The notes under the pieces are model-generated. The model had not been told where the DNA came from. It did not search any database and was given only the letters and a program-made list of their open reading frames with translations. Source: an uncultured Nonlabens sp. (GTDB lineage: Bacteria; Bacteroidota; Bacteroidia; Flavobacteriales; Flavobacteriaceae). From it: a DNA stretch of 64,000 nt. This document shows positions 1 to 10,830 of the stretch, piece by piece. Positions within the stretch are counted from its first letter, which is position 1. Each line of letters starts with the position of its first letter. The DNA lies in NCBI RefSeq assembly GCF_947495285.1, contig NZ_CANLXZ010000012.1, positions 32,898 through 96,897 of the forward strand. Reading direction: 5' to 3'. The translations under genes were made by a program, and so were the position numbers.

Positions 1-773
1 TGAAGATGTTTAGGAAGTAAATTATCCTTAGGTAATACAGCTAGATGTCTATCTTCATTAGAATCAAAAACTTGCTTTAATAAAGGGCGAGAGGTGCCTA
101 GTTGTTCACAAATATCACTAATTAAATCTACATGGTGTATGAGATTGCGACTACCTAAATGAAAAATACCGCGACGGCGTCTGTTAATAATGTAATGGAG
201 TTGCTGTACTAATTTTTTAATATGTGTAGCGTTAATGACTACATTAGGAAAGACCTCTATTGCTTCATTTTTTTTAAGCTGATCTTTGATCTCATTAAGA
301 CGTGGTGAGCCCGTACCATAAATCATAGGGATTCTACAAATGACGTATTTAGAAACAGGTTTTCTAAGCAATTCATTTTCGATTCTTATTTTAAAACGAC
401 CATAAACACTTTCTGATAGTGTTTTATCGTACTCATAACTTGGGTAGTTAGTAAAACGGTCAAAAACGTTTGCACTAGATAAAAAAATGACCTTGCAATC
501 TCGATTATCTATGTAGTCAGATATCTCAAAATGCATTCTTAAAAGACTATTCACATTACCTCTTACGGCGGTTACTATAAATTTAGGTTTTAAATTATCC
601 AGTAGTAGGTGTAGACTTTCTAATTCATAATCAAATTGATGAAAATGCTTGTTTTTTTTAAAGACTTTACTATCTGTTTTATAGGTAGCATGTACATCAA
701 AAAAAGGCGCAAGCTCTTTATAAAGGGCATTTCCTATAAAGCCGCTTCCGCCTAGTATTAAGATTCTATTCAA
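1..773 (-). CDS. NAD(P)-dependent sugar epimerase/reductase, C-terminus cut by window edge
   Basis: This is the N-terminal part (about 257 residues) of an extended short-chain dehydrogenase. It begins with a Rossmann glycine motif (ILGGSGFIGN). A YxxxK catalytic pair lies in SVYGRFK, preceded by a serine-rich strand (VIFLSSANVF), and an RIPMIYG segment follows, as in NAD-dependent epimerases and dTDP-4-dehydrorhamnose reductase-like proteins. No ATG precedes the nucleotide-binding motif, so the start is taken as TTG at 773, 11 bp after the gcvT stop. The two genes are probably co-transcribed. The substrate cannot be told from the sequence. The frame is open to the window edge. Confidence 0.8.
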   Translation of the reverse strand, partial: MNRILILGGSGFIGNALYKELAPFFDVHATYKTDSKVFKKNKHFHQFDYELESLHLLLDNLKPKFIVTAVRGNVNSLLRMHFEISDYIDNRDCKVIFLSSANVFDRFTNYPSYEYDKTLSESVYGRFKIRIENELLRKPVSKYVICRIPMIYGTGSPRLNEIKDQLKKNEAIEVFPNVVINATHIKKLVQQLHYIINRRRRGIFHLGSRNLIHHVDLISDICEQLGTSRPLLKQVFDSNEDRHLAVLPKDNLLPKHL

Positions 774-784
774 AAACGTAAGTT

Positions 785-1867
785 TTACTTTTTATAAAAA
801 GGTAGTTTTACCACTGTGGCAGGTACTAACTTTTTTCTAATTTGTATGTGTATTTTACTACCAGGAGTTGCAAAGATAGGTGGTACATAACCCATTCCTA
901 TTCCTATTCCCATAGATGGAGACATAGTACCACTGGTAACCATACCTAAATCTTGCTGGCTACTATCTTTAATTTCATAACCACCACGAGGTATAGCACG
1001 CTCGTCCATTTTAAAGGCTATTAATTTTCTATCTACACCTTTTTCTTTGTGTTCTAATAACTGCTCGTGGTTTACAAAATCTTTAGTAAATTTTGTAACC
1101 CATCCTAGTCCAGCCTCGTATGGAGAAGTGGTTTCGTCTATATCATTTCCATAAAGGCAGTAACCCATTTCTAATCTTAGGGTGTCACGTGCAGCAAGAC
1201 CTATAGGTTTAATACCATATGGAGACCCAGCTTCAAAAACCTTATTCCAGATTTGTTCTACCTCTTTGTTTTTACAATATATCTCAAAACCACCAGAGCC
1301 TGTATAACCAGTAGCACTAATAATTACGTTTTCTATACCTGCAAAGTCAGATACTTCAAAATGATAAAATTTAATAGCACTTAAATCTATAGAAGTAAGC
1401 GATTGCATTGCCTCTACGGCTTTAGGGCCTTGAATAGCAAGAAGTGAATAATCTTCAGAAAGATTTTTCATGTCTGCATTCATAGTATTATGAGCGCTTA
1501 TGTGTTCCCAGTCTTTATCAATATTAGACGCATTAACTACTAGTAAATATTGCTCTTCTTTTATTTTATAAACGATCATGTCATCTACTATACCGCCAGT
1601 AGCGTTAGGTAAATAACTATATTGAGCTCTTCCTACTGTAAGTTTAGACGCGTCGTTAGAAGATACTTTTTGAACTAGATTTAACGCTTCTGGTCCAGAA
1701 ATTAAAAACTCTCCCATGTGAGAAACGTCAAAAACACCCACGTTATCTCTAACAGTCTGGTGTTCTATATTTACACCTTCATATTGAACAGGCATATTAT
1801 ATCCAGCAAAAGGAACCATCTTTGCACCTAATGATTCATGTATAGCGGTAAGCGCGGTATTTTTCAT
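785..1867 (-). CDS. gcvT: Glycine cleavage system T protein (aminomethyltransferase)
   Basis: The 360-residue product is full length for GcvT, which transfers the aminomethyl group's methylene to tetrahydrofolate and releases ammonia in glycine cleavage. Family landmarks are the N-terminal PFAGYNMPVQY, VFDVSHMGEF, the substrate-loop ATGYTGSGGFEIY, GLAARDTLRLEMGY, and the C-terminal barrel starting near IAFKMDERAIPRGGYEI. The ATG at 1867 gives the usual N-terminus (MKNTALTAIHESLGAKMVPFAG). The epimerase gene follows 11 bp downstream. No gcvH or gcvP is nearby. Confidence 0.97.
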   Translation of the reverse strand: MKNTALTAIHESLGAKMVPFAGYNMPVQYEGVNIEHQTVRDNVGVFDVSHMGEFLISGPEALNLVQKVSSNDASKLTVGRAQYSYLPNATGGIVDDMIVYKIKEEQYLLVVNASNIDKDWEHISAHNTMNADMKNLSEDYSLLAIQGPKAVEAMQSLTSIDLSAIKFYHFEVSDFAGIENVIISATGYTGSGGFEIYCKNKEVEQIWNKVFEAGSPYGIKPIGLAARDTLRLEMGYCLYGNDIDETTSPYEAGLGWVTKFTKDFVNHEQLLEHKEKGVDRKLIAFKMDERAIPRGGYEIKDSSQQDLGMVTSGTMSPSMGIGIGMGYVPPIFATPGSKIHIQIRKKLVPATVVKLPFYKK

Positions 1868-1886
1868 ATTCTAATTTTTGCGAGTT

Positions 1887-1894
1887 CAAATGTA
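1887..1894 (-). promoter_or_regulatory. -7 box of gcvT (TACATTTG)
   Basis: Read on the minus strand this is TACATTTG, an exact match to the Bacteroidota -7 consensus TAnnTTTG, ending 19 nt before the gcvT ATG. No clear TTG -33 element at 17-23 nt was found, so the call rests on the -7 box and position only. Confidence 0.45.
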
Positions 1895-2014
1895 TAGATT
1901 TCTCCTTTAAATAGCACACCTTTTTAGATTCTGAAAATGCTAACTAATTCACAATTCTAATTAAATAGCTTTACGCTCGATTTTCTTAACTTGCAGATTC
2001 ATAAAATTGATACT

Positions 2015-3553
2015 TTGAAAATTCTAAGCGCACAACAACTGGCAGAAGCTGATCTGTCCACGATTAATAAACAACAAATTTCTAGTAACGACTTAATGGA
2101 ACGTGTGGCGACACTCGTTTTTGAGAGATTGCATCAACGATTAAATGGCGCACCAGTGCCTGTAAAGATATTTTGTGGTATAGGAAATAACGGCGGTGAT
2201 GGTCTCGCTATAGCTAGACACATGATACAACATGGTTACCATGTAAAAGTTTATGTCACTAATTGTAGTAAAAAAAGGTCCCCAGACTTTTTAGTAAACT
2301 ATGACCGTATTAAAGACGTGACTAATGAGTGGCCGGTGCTATTAAGCTGTAAAGAAGATTTTCCAGAAATCACACCTCAGGATTTTATTATAGATGCCAT
2401 CTTTGGTACAGGTATTAATAGACCTGTAGATGGCTGGATGGCAGATTTAATAGTTTATTTAAATAGTGTCAAGGCATTTAAAGTCGCTATCGATATGCCT
2501 AGTGGTCTTTATGCAAATACAGCCCATAAAACTGATGATGCTATTTTAAAGGCAGACCATACCTTTACTTTTCAAACCCCTAAATTATCTTTTTTCCTTC
2601 CAGAAACAGGTCATTATGCCGGTACGTTTGAGATAATTAATATAGGATTAGATCCTGAATATTTAATGGCTGCAGTACCGCTAGCCCAATTAATTACTAG
2701 AGAGTCTGCTCAAAATATGTATCAACCGCGAGAGAAATTTTCTTATAAAGGCGATTATGGTCACGTCATAACATTTGCTGGTAGTAAAGGAAAGATGGGT
2801 GCCGCTGTACTTTGTTCTGGGGCAGCCATAAATGCAGGAGCAGGTAAAGTGACTGCCTACATTCCAGAAGATGGTAATTTTATAATGCAATCTTCTTTAC
2901 CAGAGGTTATGACCGTAGTAAGTGACGGTGACGATTATATAACCGATTTTAATAACCCTATTAAGAATGCAGTTTTATGCATAGGTCCTGGAATAGGTGT
3001 GGAGAAGGATACGTGTTCCGCTTTTGCGAAAGCGGTAAAAGAACAATCTACTCCTATAGTTATAGATGCAGACGGAATTCAAATTCTAGCAAAGCACCCA
3101 GAATTATTAGAGCATATACCTAAAGATTCTATTTTAACTCCTCACGATGGCGAGCTTAAGGAGTTGATAGGTGAGTGGGAAAATAGTCATACAAAATTAG
3201 AAAAAGCACAAGAATTTTCTAAGAAAAACAACGTGATTCTTGTATTAAAAGGGGCGCATACTATTACTATAGCAGGTTCTGATCAGTACGTTAACAGTAC
3301 TGGTAATCCTGGAATGGCAACAGCTGGTAGTGGAGATGTGCTGAGTGGTATTATAGCATCATTTCTCGCACAAGGATATGACCCACTTACCGCCGCTGTA
3401 TTTTCTGTTTACTTACATGGCGCAAGTGGTGATCTAGCATCACAAACCTATGCCCATGAAGGTCTTAAGGCTTCTATCATATCTAATTTTATAGGGTCTA
3501 GTATACTACAGCTATTTAGAAATCCCGACCAAGAACAACAGGCGCAACCATAG
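2015..3553 (+). CDS. nnr: Bifunctional NAD(P)H-hydrate epimerase / ADP-dependent NAD(P)H-hydrate dehydratase
   Basis: This enzyme repairs hydrated NAD(P)H: the N-terminal NnrE domain epimerises R-NAD(P)HX and the C-terminal NnrD domain dehydrates the S form. The NnrE part shows FCGIGNNGGDGLAIARH and DAIFGTGINRPV. The NnrD part shows GDYGHVITFAGSKGKMGAAVL, VIDADGIQIL, LTPHDGELKEL and the nucleotide-binding TAGSGDVLSGIIASFLAQG. Length fits the fused bacterial enzyme. TTG at 2015 gives the family-typical N-terminus (MKILSAQQL); a TTG at 1991 would add eight residues. A divergent copy of the window's palindrome at 3016-3035 encodes SAFAKA in the kinase-like domain. Confidence 0.94.
   Translation: MKILSAQQLAEADLSTINKQQISSNDLMERVATLVFERLHQRLNGAPVPVKIFCGIGNNGGDGLAIARHMIQHGYHVKVYVTNCSKKRSPDFLVNYDRIKDVTNEWPVLLSCKEDFPEITPQDFIIDAIFGTGINRPVDGWMADLIVYLNSVKAFKVAIDMPSGLYANTAHKTDDAILKADHTFTFQTPKLSFFLPETGHYAGTFEIINIGLDPEYLMAAVPLAQLITRESAQNMYQPREKFSYKGDYGHVITFAGSKGKMGAAVLCSGAAINAGAGKVTAYIPEDGNFIMQSSLPEVMTVVSDGDDYITDFNNPIKNAVLCIGPGIGVEKDTCSAFAKAVKEQSTPIVIDADGIQILAKHPELLEHIPKDSILTPHDGELKELIGEWENSHTKLEKAQEFSKKNNVILVLKGAHTITIAGSDQYVNSTGNPGMATAGSGDVLSGIIASFLAQGYDPLTAAVFSVYLHGASGDLASQTYAHEGLKASIISNFIGSSILQLFRNPDQEQQAQP
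3016..3035. repeat. Dispersed palindrome copy 1 (inside nnr, diverged)
   Basis: TTCCGCTTTTGCGAAAGCGG is a one-mismatch copy of the palindrome whose core is CGCTTTCGCGAAAGCG. It reads SAFAKA in the nnr frame. Confidence 0.85.
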
Positions 3554-3598
3554 AGTTAAACTGTTTGTTCCATATTGCAGTAGTTTAAACAGCCCATC

Positions 3599-3784
3599 AT
3601 GACCCACTGAATTTCTTCAAAACATTTAAGTTTAAAAGATCTAAAGCACATCATAGATAATGTTACAGCTCTATAGCTATCAGATAACGCTGCGCGAGCC
3701 ATAAAGGATCGTAGAGATTATCTAGATAAAAACTTTGATGATACAGATCGCAAAACCACTTATATAAATGAGTTGGAAATTTAA
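3599..3784 (+). pseudogene. Relic of the N-terminus of histidine ammonia-lyase
   Basis: The 390-bp gap between nnr and clpC holds a frame that begins ATG ACC CAC, has TGA as codon 4 and TAG at 3674-3676, and stops with TAA at 3782. Between the stops it reads ISSKHLSLKDLKHIID and then LSDNAARAIKDRRDYLDKNF. The pattern and spacing resemble, from memory, the first 50-60 residues of HutH-type aromatic amino acid lyases (M-T-H-Y-I-S-S-x-H-L-S-L start, LS-x-A helix, R-x-YLD). The GINTGFGSL segment that should follow is gone, so only an inactivated 5' stub remains. Identity is inferred and should be checked by translated search. Confidence 0.5.
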
Positions 3785-3880
3785 TATAGAATTTTTCCAA
3801 TAATTTTGCTCGCTGAGTTCAACTCATAAGTGCAACTATAGTATTTTTTATGGATAAAAGTCTTAATACAGTAGGTTATA

Positions 3881-3921
3881 AAAAAAAAAACGAGTCTTAG
3901 GAAATGCATCTCAAGACTCGT
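3881..3921 (-). terminator. Rho-independent terminator of clpC
   Basis: On the minus strand the arms ACGAGTCTT (3913-3921) and AAGACTCGT (3890-3898) form a 9-bp stem followed by a run of ten T, 23 nt beyond the clpC stop. Confidence 0.88.
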
Positions 3922-3943
3922 TTAAATGAATTAATTTTAAATA

Positions 3944-6508
3944 TTATTCAGCAGACTGCTCCTCTGGTGATTTTTCAATTTTTATTACTAGTTTGCCTTC
4001 TTCTTTATCAAAGTTCATAAAGATAGAATCACCTTCACTAAGCTGACTGTTCACTATTTCTTCAGCAAGAGCATCTTCTATGTTTTTTTGAATAGCCCTT
4101 TTAAGTGGTCGTGCACCGTATTCTTTGTCAAAGCCTTTTTCTACGATGTAATCCTTAGCTTCATCACTTAAAGATAAATGGTATCCTAAATCTTTAATTC
4201 TAGCAAATAATTTAGCTAGTTCAATATCTATAATTTTATGAATATCATCTTTTTCTAAAGAGTTAAATACAATCACGTCATCTATTCTATTCAAGAATTC
4301 TGGAGCAAATGTTTTCTTTAACGCCGCTTGTATTACACCGCGAGCGTTGTCGTCTTCGGCCATTTTACGTGCTGCTGTGCCGAATCCTACACCAGATGCG
4401 CCAAAGTCTTTGAGCTTTCTAGCACCTACATTAGAAGTCATTATGATAATAGTGTTTCTAAAATCAATCTTTCTACCTAAACTGTCCGTCAAGAAACCAT
4501 CATCTAGAACCTGCAGCAACATATTAAATACATCAGGATGCGCTTTTTCTATCTCGTCTAGAAGAATAACCGAGTATGGTTTGCGTCTTACTTTTTCAGT
4601 AAGTTGTCCACCTTCTTCATAACCTACATATCCTGGAGGCGCTCCTACCAGTCTAGAAATAGCAAATTTTTCCATATATTCACTCATATCGATACGTATA
4701 AGTGAATTCTCAGAATCGAATAATTCGTTTGCTAGAACCTTTGCCAGTTGTGTTTTACCTACTCCAGTCTGCCCTAAGAAAATAAAAGAGCCTATAGGCT
4801 TATTAGGATCTTTTAAACCAGCTCTATTACGTTGTATTGCTTTTACAACTTGCTTCACTGCTTTGTCTTGACCTATAACTAAATCTGCAATGGTTTCATT
4901 AAGATTACTTAATTTCTTTAACTCTTTAGTTGCGATACGGTTAACTGGGATTCCAGTCATCATACTCACTACCTCGGCAACATTTTCTTCGGTTACCGTG
5001 TCTTTATGAAGTTTAGAAGCCTCTTCCCATGCATTTTGCGCATCTTCTAGTTGTTGTTCTAACTTCTTCTCATCGTCTCTTAATTTTGCAGCTTGTTCAT
5101 ATTTCTGCTTTTTAACGACGTTATTCTTTTCTTTCTTGACATCTTCTAGTTGCTTTTCTATTTCAACTATTTGTTCAGGCACTTCTATATTAGTAATATG
5201 AATACGAGACCCAGCCTCATCTAGTGCATCAATCGCCTTATCTGGTAGAAAACGATCTGTCATGTAGCGATTTGTTAATTTTACACAGGCCTCAATAGCC
5301 TCTGGAGTGTAAATCACATTATGATGATCTTCATATTTTGCCTTAATATTATTAAGAATAGTAACAGTCTCTTCAACAGAAGTAGGCTCTACCATTACTT
5401 TTTGAAAACGTCTTTCTAGAGCGCCATCCTTCTCAATACTATTTCTATATTCATCTAGAGTAGTTGCTCCTATACATTGTAACTCGCCGCGTGCAAGAGC
5501 AGGTTTAAACATGTTAGACGCATCTAGTGATCCAGCTGCACCACCAGCACCTACTATGGTATGAATTTCGTCTATGAAAAGAATGATGTCATCATTCTTT
5601 TCTAATTCATTCATAACCGCTTTCATACGTTCTTCAAACTGTCCTCTATATTTAGTACCGGCTACTAGGCTAGCAAGATCTAGAGTAATGACACGTTTAT
5701 CAAAAAGTATACGAGACACCTTTTTCTGTACTATACGTAAAGCAAGACCTTCGGCGATGGCACTTTTACCAACACCAGGCTCTCCTATTAATAGAGGGTT
5801 GTTCTTCTTACGGCGACTCAAAATTTGTGACACTCGCTGTATCTCTTCTGTACGTCCCACTACAGGATCCAGTTTACCATCTTCGGCCATTCTAGTAAGA
5901 TCACGACCAAAGTTATCCAGGACCGGAGTTTTAGATTTCTTATTGGTTTTCTTATCACCAGATGGGGAGAATAAATTTTCCTTGCTGCCATCTTGCATTT
6001 CTTCTCCCGCGTCATCATCACTAAAAGATTGTGCGCTCACGTCTTCTATATAGCCGTCTTCTTGTGATAGAATCATTTTAAACTCATCCTTCACATTATC
6101 GTACTCTACACTTAACTTATTTAAAAGCTTTGTAGTAGGGTCGTTTTCATTACGTAAAATACATAATAATAAATGTGCTGTATTAATAGAAGTACTTTGA
6201 AAAAGTTTTGCTTCTAAAAATGTTGTTTTTAGTGCACGCTCTGCTTGTCTAGTAAGGTGCAAGTTCTTCTTCTCGTTTACGGTAGCCGTAATATTAGGAT
6301 TTGCTGGACTTAATATCTCAACTTTACGACGCAAGTTGTCAAGATCTACCGATAGATTATTTAAAATCTCAATCGCTTTTCCATCTCCATCTCGCAGTAA
6401 TCCTAACATTAAATGCTCTGTACCTATAAAATCGTGACCTAATCGCAACGCCTCTTCTTTGCTATAGGCGATCACGTCCTTTACTCTTGGTGAAAAATTA
6501 TCGTCCAT
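3944..6508 (-). CDS. clpC: ATP-dependent Clp protease ATPase subunit ClpC
   Basis: This AAA+ unfoldase feeds substrates to ClpP. The 854-residue product has two N-terminal Clp repeats ([28 protein letters not shown]). The first AAA module has Walker [14 protein letters not shown] and Walker [15 protein letters not shown]-like coiled-coil insert ([20 protein letters not shown]) separates it from the second module, with [12 protein letters not shown] and [16 protein letters not shown]. The frame is open to an ATG at 6610, but that start adds 34 unlikely residues and translates the palindrome at 6589-6604. ATG at 6508 gives the family N-terminus [20 protein letters not shown]. Confidence 0.96.
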   Translation of the reverse strand: MDDNFSPRVKDVIAYSKEEALRLGHDFIGTEHLMLGLLRDGDGKAIEILNNLSVDLDNLRRKVEILSPANPNITATVNEKKNLHLTRQAERALKTTFLEAKLFQSTSINTAHLLLCILRNENDPTTKLLNKLSVEYDNVKDEFKMILSQEDGYIEDVSAQSFSDDDAGEEMQDGSKENLFSPSGDKKTNKKSKTPVLDNFGRDLTRMAEDGKLDPVVGRTEEIQRVSQILSRRKKNNPLLIGEPGVGKSAIAEGLALRIVQKKVSRILFDKRVITLDLASLVAGTKYRGQFEERMKAVMNELEKNDDIILFIDEIHTIVGAGGAAGSLDASNMFKPALARGELQCIGATTLDEYRNSIEKDGALERRFQKVMVEPTSVEETVTILNNIKAKYEDHHNVIYTPEAIEACVKLTNRYMTDRFLPDKAIDALDEAGSRIHITNIEVPEQIVEIEKQLEDVKKEKNNVVKKQKYEQAAKLRDDEKKLEQQLEDAQNAWEEASKLHKDTVTEENVAEVVSMMTGIPVNRIATKELKKLSNLNETIADLVIGQDKAVKQVVKAIQRNRAGLKDPNKPIGSFIFLGQTGVGKTQLAKVLANELFDSENSLIRIDMSEYMEKFAISRLVGAPPGYVGYEEGGQLTEKVRRKPYSVILLDEIEKAHPDVFNMLLQVLDDGFLTDSLGRKIDFRNTIIIMTSNVGARKLKDFGASGVGFGTAARKMAEDDNARGVIQAALKKTFAPEFLNRIDDVIVFNSLEKDDIHKIIDIELAKLFARIKDLGYHLSLSDEAKDYIVEKGFDKEYGARPLKRAIQKNIEDALAEEIVNSQLSEGDSIFMNFDKEEGKLVIKIEKSPEEQSAE

Positions 6509-6588
6509 ATTACTTCTTTTGCTTAAAAGTATTGAATTTATTCTTTCAATAAGCATTATGAAAGATAAAAAAGGGTTAATTCTTTGTT

Positions 6589-6604
6589 CGCTTTCGCGAA
6601 AGCG
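6589..6604. repeat. Dispersed palindrome copy 2 (upstream of clpC)
   Basis: A perfect 16-bp core CGCTTTCGCGAAAGCG lies 80 bp upstream of the clpC ATG in the clpC-gyrA divergent region. Confidence 0.9.
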
Positions 6605-6776
6605 TAACATTTACAGAACTTTACGTTACTATTTAAGCTATTAAAACTTATTCACAGCGAGAGTTTAAAAGTGTTAATAAAAATAGCACTAAAACAGTTT
6701 CAACACCTTATTAATACTAGCGATTTACTTAAATTGCTAGTTGTTAAAATAACTAATTTAATATAATCTGATTTAC

Positions 6777-9302
6777 ATGGCAGATGGAGAAAAGTTAATC
6801 CCGATTAATATCGAGGATGAAATGAAGTCAGCATACATCGATTACTCGATGTCAGTCATAGTATCACGTGCGTTGCCAGATGTACGAGATGGGCTAAAAC
6901 CAGTACACAGAAGGGTTCTTTATGGTATGTATGAACTAGGTGTACTTTCTAATAGAGGTTACAAGAAAAGTGCGAGAATAGTAGGAGAAGTTCTCGGTAA
7001 GTATCACCCACATGGAGATACATCCGTCTATGATACTATGGTACGTATGGCACAAGAATGGTCATTGCGTTACATGATGGTAGATGGTCAGGGTAACTTT
7101 GGTAGTGTAGATGGTGATCCACCAGCTGCAATGCGTTATACTGAGGCAAAGATGCGCAAGATATCTGAAGAGATGCTTGCTGATATAGATAAAGAAACAG
7201 TTGATACGCAGCTTAACTTTGACGATACCCTATCAGAGCCTACTGTTTTACCAACAAAAATACCTAATCTCCTTGTTAATGGAGCTAGTGGTATTGCTGT
7301 AGGTATGGCAACTAACATGCCTCCACACAACTTAACTGAAGTGGTGGATGGTACAATTGCCTATATCGAGAATAACGATATTGAGATAGAAGAGTTGATA
7401 ACGCACATTAAAGCACCAGATTTTCCTACTGGTGGTATCATTTATGGTTATGATGGTGTTAAAGATGCATTTCATACCGGTCGTGGACGTATTAAAATAC
7501 GTGGTCGTGTAAGAATAGAAGATGTAAAAGGTCGTGAATGTATAATCGTTGATGAGTTACCATACCAGGTAAATAAAGCAGACATGATTAAGAAAACTGC
7601 AGATCTTATCAATGATAAAAAACTAGAAGGAATCGCCTCTATTAGAGATGAGTCTGATAGAAAAGGTATGCGTATCGTATATGTTTTAAAACGTGACGCT
7701 ATTCCTAATATCGTTATCAATAAACTTTATAAGCATACAGCACTTCAGTCTAGTTTTAGTGTAAATAACATTGCTCTAGTAAAGGGCCGTCCTCAATTAC
7801 TTAATGTAAAAGAGATGATTCATTACTTTGTGGAGCACAGACATGAAGTGGTAACACGTAGAACAGAGTATGAACTGCGCAAGGCTGAAGAAAGAGCACA
7901 CATTTTAGAAGGATTAATTATTGCTAGTGATAACATCGATGAAGTTATTGCTTTAATAAGATCTAGTAAAAATGGAGAAGAAGCTCGCGGTAAGTTAATT
8001 GAGAGATTTGAACTCTCAGAAATTCAGGCTCGTGCAATCGTTGAAATGCGCCTTAGACAGTTAACAGGTCTAGAGCAGGATAAATTACGTAACGAGTACA
8101 GTGAGTTAATGAAGACTATTGCTGACTTAAAAGATATTCTTGCAAAGAAAGAACGTCGCATGCAAATTATCAAAGACGAACTTATGGAAGTTCAAGAAAA
8201 ATTTGGTGATGAGCGTCGTTCAAAAATTGAATATGCTGGCGGTGATCTAAGTATAGAAGATATGATCCCTGATGAGCAGGTAGTTATAACTATTTCTCAT
8301 GCAGGTTATATAAAAAGAACGAGTCTTACAGAGTATAAAACGCAAAACCGAGGTGGAGTAGGTCAGAAAGCGAGTACCACAAGAGATGAAGATTTCTTAG
8401 TAGACTTGTTTGTAGGTACTAACCACCAGTACATGTTATTTTTTACAGAAAAAGGTAAGTGTTTCTGGATGAGAGTTTATGAGATTCCTGAAGGTAGTAA
8501 AACCTCCAAAGGTCGAGCTATTCAAAACCTTATTAATATTGAACAAGATGATAATGTTAAAGCAGTAATATGTACGCAGGATATTAAGGATAAGGAGTAC
8601 ATTAATAGTCATTTTGTGATTATGTGTACTAAGAAAGGTGTTGTTAAGAAAACATCTTTAGAACAGTATTCTAGACCTAGATCAAATGGTATTAATGCGA
8701 TTACCGTTAGAGATGGAGATACACTTTTAGAAGCAAAGTTAACCACAGGAGACAGTCACGTAATGTTAGGTTTAAAGAGTGGTAAAGCTATACGCTTTGA
8801 CGAGTCTAAAACTAGACCTATGGGTAGAAATGCCAGTGGGGTGAGAGGTATTAGACTATCTCATGATGACGATGAGGTGATAGGAATGGTGGCAGTAAAT
8901 GACATGGATTCTAATATCCTGGTTGTTTCAGAAAAAGGTTACGGTAAACGTTCTAGCCTAGATGATTATCGTGAGACTAATCGTGGTGGTAAGGGTGTTA
9001 AAACAATTTCTGTAACTGAAAAAACAGGTGGCCTTGTAGCTCTTAAAAACGTTAATGATGAAGATGGTCTTATGATTATCAATAAATCAGGAGTTGCTAT
9101 ACGTATGGATGTGGCAGATTTAAGAGTTATGGGACGTGCGACTCAAGGTGTTCGTCTTATTAACCTCAAAGGAAATGACTCTATTGCAGCTGTCGCAAAG
9201 GTGGTAAAGGAAGAAAGTGATGATGAGAACGTGTCTGATGACAGTGTAATTGCTGCTCAGCAAGATGGTACGGATCTTGACATAGATGACAGTGAGGAAT
9301 AA
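6777..9302 (+). CDS. gyrA: DNA gyrase subunit A
   Basis: GyrA is the DNA breakage-reunion subunit that, with GyrB, introduces negative supercoils. The 841-residue product has the quinolone-resistance region [18 protein letters not shown], with Thr-82 at the E. coli Ser-83 position. The catalytic tyrosine is Tyr-121 in [10 protein letters not shown] (E. coli Tyr-122). The C-terminal pinwheel begins near residue 500 and carries a GyrA-box-like NRGGKGVK rather than a full QRRGGKG. The tail is acidic. A single-gene transcript or operon with the TPR gene 15 bp downstream is likely. Thr at the Ser-83 site is a natural variant in many bacteria and does not by itself show acquired resistance. Confidence 0.98.
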   Translation: MADGEKLIPINIEDEMKSAYIDYSMSVIVSRALPDVRDGLKPVHRRVLYGMYELGVLSNRGYKKSARIVGEVLGKYHPHGDTSVYDTMVRMAQEWSLRYMMVDGQGNFGSVDGDPPAAMRYTEAKMRKISEEMLADIDKETVDTQLNFDDTLSEPTVLPTKIPNLLVNGASGIAVGMATNMPPHNLTEVVDGTIAYIENNDIEIEELITHIKAPDFPTGGIIYGYDGVKDAFHTGRGRIKIRGRVRIEDVKGRECIIVDELPYQVNKADMIKKTADLINDKKLEGIASIRDESDRKGMRIVYVLKRDAIPNIVINKLYKHTALQSSFSVNNIALVKGRPQLLNVKEMIHYFVEHRHEVVTRRTEYELRKAEERAHILEGLIIASDNIDEVIALIRSSKNGEEARGKLIERFELSEIQARAIVEMRLRQLTGLEQDKLRNEYSELMKTIADLKDILAKKERRMQIIKDELMEVQEKFGDERRSKIEYAGGDLSIEDMIPDEQVVITISHAGYIKRTSLTEYKTQNRGGVGQKASTTRDEDFLVDLFVGTNHQYMLFFTEKGKCFWMRVYEIPEGSKTSKGRAIQNLINIEQDDNVKAVICTQDIKDKEYINSHFVIMCTKKGVVKKTSLEQYSRPRSNGINAITVRDGDTLLEAKLTTGDSHVMLGLKSGKAIRFDESKTRPMGRNASGVRGIRLSHDDDEVIGMVAVNDMDSNILVVSEKGYGKRSSLDDYRETNRGGKGVKTISVTEKTGGLVALKNVNDEDGLMIINKSGVAIRMDVADLRVMGRATQGVRLINLKGNDSIAAVAKVVKEESDDENVSDDSVIAAQQDGTDLDIDDSEE

Positions 9303-9317
9303 ATTTAAAATATTATT

Positions 9318-10502
9318 ATGAAATTTAAATTAACAATTACTTTTCTAGCAATGGCCTCTTTGGCTGTTGCTCAGAAAAAGGAGATTAAAAAAATTACTAA
9401 AGCAGCAGAAAAAGGAGAATTCAGTAAAGCGCAAAAATTATTTAATTCTATAGATGAAAGTGCGGTAGAAGCAAAATATGCAGGTGCTTATGAATTTTTT
9501 AAAGTGGTAAATTATATAGATCTTACCGGTGTAGAACCAGTTAGTCTTGATAATTTACGTAAATCAGAGTCTGCTATCGCAAACTCTAAATATTTGGGTT
9601 ATTCTAACTTGAAGCTGGAACCGATATTACAAAATTTTATCTTAAACAGTAAACTTCAAATTGCTAATGACAAGGTAAAAAGTGGGGACACAGATACGGC
9701 GCTGAAACTGGTAGAAGAATTATATCAAAGTAATCCAGAAAATTTAGATATGCTTTATAATGCAGGTAATCTTGCTTATAGTAGTGCTAAATATGATGTA
9801 GCTCTAAAAAAATATTCTGAACTTTTAGAAAAAGGTTACACAGGAGTAAAAACTACTTATGTAGCGACTAACCTAAATGGAGTAGTGGAGAAATTTGCTA
9901 GTGAACAAGTAAGGGATTATTCTGTACAAGTAAAAACCCATACAAATCCTGATACAGAAAAATCTATTTCTAATTTAGGAGATATCGTTCTTAAAACGGT
10001 ATGGTTACATGTTAATAAAGAGAACAAAATCAAGGCAAAAGAGGTTTATGAAACAGCTTTTAAAAATTATCCTAGTGATTCATCTCTTAAGCTGGTTAAA
10101 CCAGACATATTATTAACATTAGGAATGATGGAGGAGTATAAAGAAGCTATAGAAAATATGGATTCTGAAGTTACTGATCCTAAGGTTTTTGATAATTTAG
10201 GTGTCGCGGCAATAGAGAAAAAGAATTATGAAAGCGCAATACGTTACTTTAAATCTAGCCTTAAGCTAGAATCTAATAACTATTATGCTTTAGTTAATTT
10301 GTCAAATGCTTATTTAGAGTCAGGCAATTTAGAAAAATCTACAGTTGCAGAGCAAAAGAATTTTTATAATCAAGCAATTTCATGTTTAGAAAAGGCACAT
10401 GTTTTAAGACCAGATGAAAAAGGTGTTAAGGAGACCTTAGTTAGTCTGTATGATTTTTTAGGGATGACAGATAAATCTGCTCAAATGAAATCTAAAATGT
10501 AA
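9318..10502 (+). CDS. Exported tetratricopeptide repeat protein
   Basis: The 394-residue protein has a signal peptide (MKFKLTITFLAMASLAVAQ, cut after AVA). Several TPR-like helical pairs follow, clearest near residues 120-165 (PENLDMLYNAGNLAYSSAKYDVALKKYSELL) and 285-365 (VFDNLGVAAIEKKNYESAIRYFKSSLKLE). It is probably a periplasmic scaffold. No catalytic motif is seen. It starts 15 bp after gyrA and ends at a strong terminator, so it is almost certainly in the gyrA transcript, an arrangement often seen in Flavobacteriaceae. Confidence 0.88.
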   Translation: MKFKLTITFLAMASLAVAQKKEIKKITKAAEKGEFSKAQKLFNSIDESAVEAKYAGAYEFFKVVNYIDLTGVEPVSLDNLRKSESAIANSKYLGYSNLKLEPILQNFILNSKLQIANDKVKSGDTDTALKLVEELYQSNPENLDMLYNAGNLAYSSAKYDVALKKYSELLEKGYTGVKTTYVATNLNGVVEKFASEQVRDYSVQVKTHTNPDTEKSISNLGDIVLKTVWLHVNKENKIKAKEVYETAFKNYPSDSSLKLVKPDILLTLGMMEEYKEAIENMDSEVTDPKVFDNLGVAAIEKKNYESAIRYFKSSLKLESNNYYALVNLSNAYLESGNLEKSTVAEQKNFYNQAISCLEKAHVLRPDEKGVKETLVSLYDFLGMTDKSAQMKSKM

Positions 10503-10536
10503 GTAATTACAGCGTTCTTGAATAAACGGAATAGAA

Positions 10537-10568
10537 AAAAGCTCTTGGTAAATTCAAGAGCTTTTTTT
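10537..10568 (+). terminator. Terminator of the gyrA-TPR operon
   Basis: AAAAAGCTCTTG (10537-10548) pairs with CAAGAGCTTTTT (10556-10567) around a 7-nt loop, with a T-rich tail, 35 bp after the TPR stop. Confidence 0.88.
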
Positions 10569-10830
10569 ATTTATATGAAGTCTCGTCCTAGAATTACGTT
10601 AATAACAGACATAAGTGTAATGAAAACTACAGAAAATACTAGATATGTTAGAGCAGTACAACGGTTTATTTACTTTCTTTTAAACTTGACGATATTCATC
10701 AAATAGAGCATGGATTACTTAGAAGAGTTTAAGGTTAATAGAAACATGATATTTAAGCGGGCTTAACTTTGCGCTCATGGCCAAAAAAAATATGGTAACT
10801 TTTATGAGGAGCACTAAATACCAACTACAA

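Noticed and set aside
2690..2890. Minus-strand open frame inside nnr, and similar frames inside gyrA, clpC, dnaK and others
   Set aside because: They are antisense or out-of-frame shadows of well-identified genes, with no protein features of their own.
6509..6610. N-terminal extension of clpC by 34 residues from an ATG at 6610
   Set aside because: It translates the intergenic palindrome (RFRES) and has no counterpart in ClpC. The family start [12 protein letters not shown] is at 6508.
6648..6656. DnaA-box-like TTATTCACA near gyrA as a sign of oriC
   Set aside because: Only one such site is present, with no cluster, no AT-rich unwinding repeat array and no dnaA gene.
6777..9302. Thr-82 of GyrA as a quinolone-resistance mutation
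   Set aside because: Threonine at the E. coli Ser-83 position is a natural residue in many bacteria. Without a wild-type reference no mutation can be claimed.
10518..10706. Open frame of 62 codons after the gyrA-TPR operon
   Set aside because: It spans the terminator hairpin and has no signal peptide, motif or start context.
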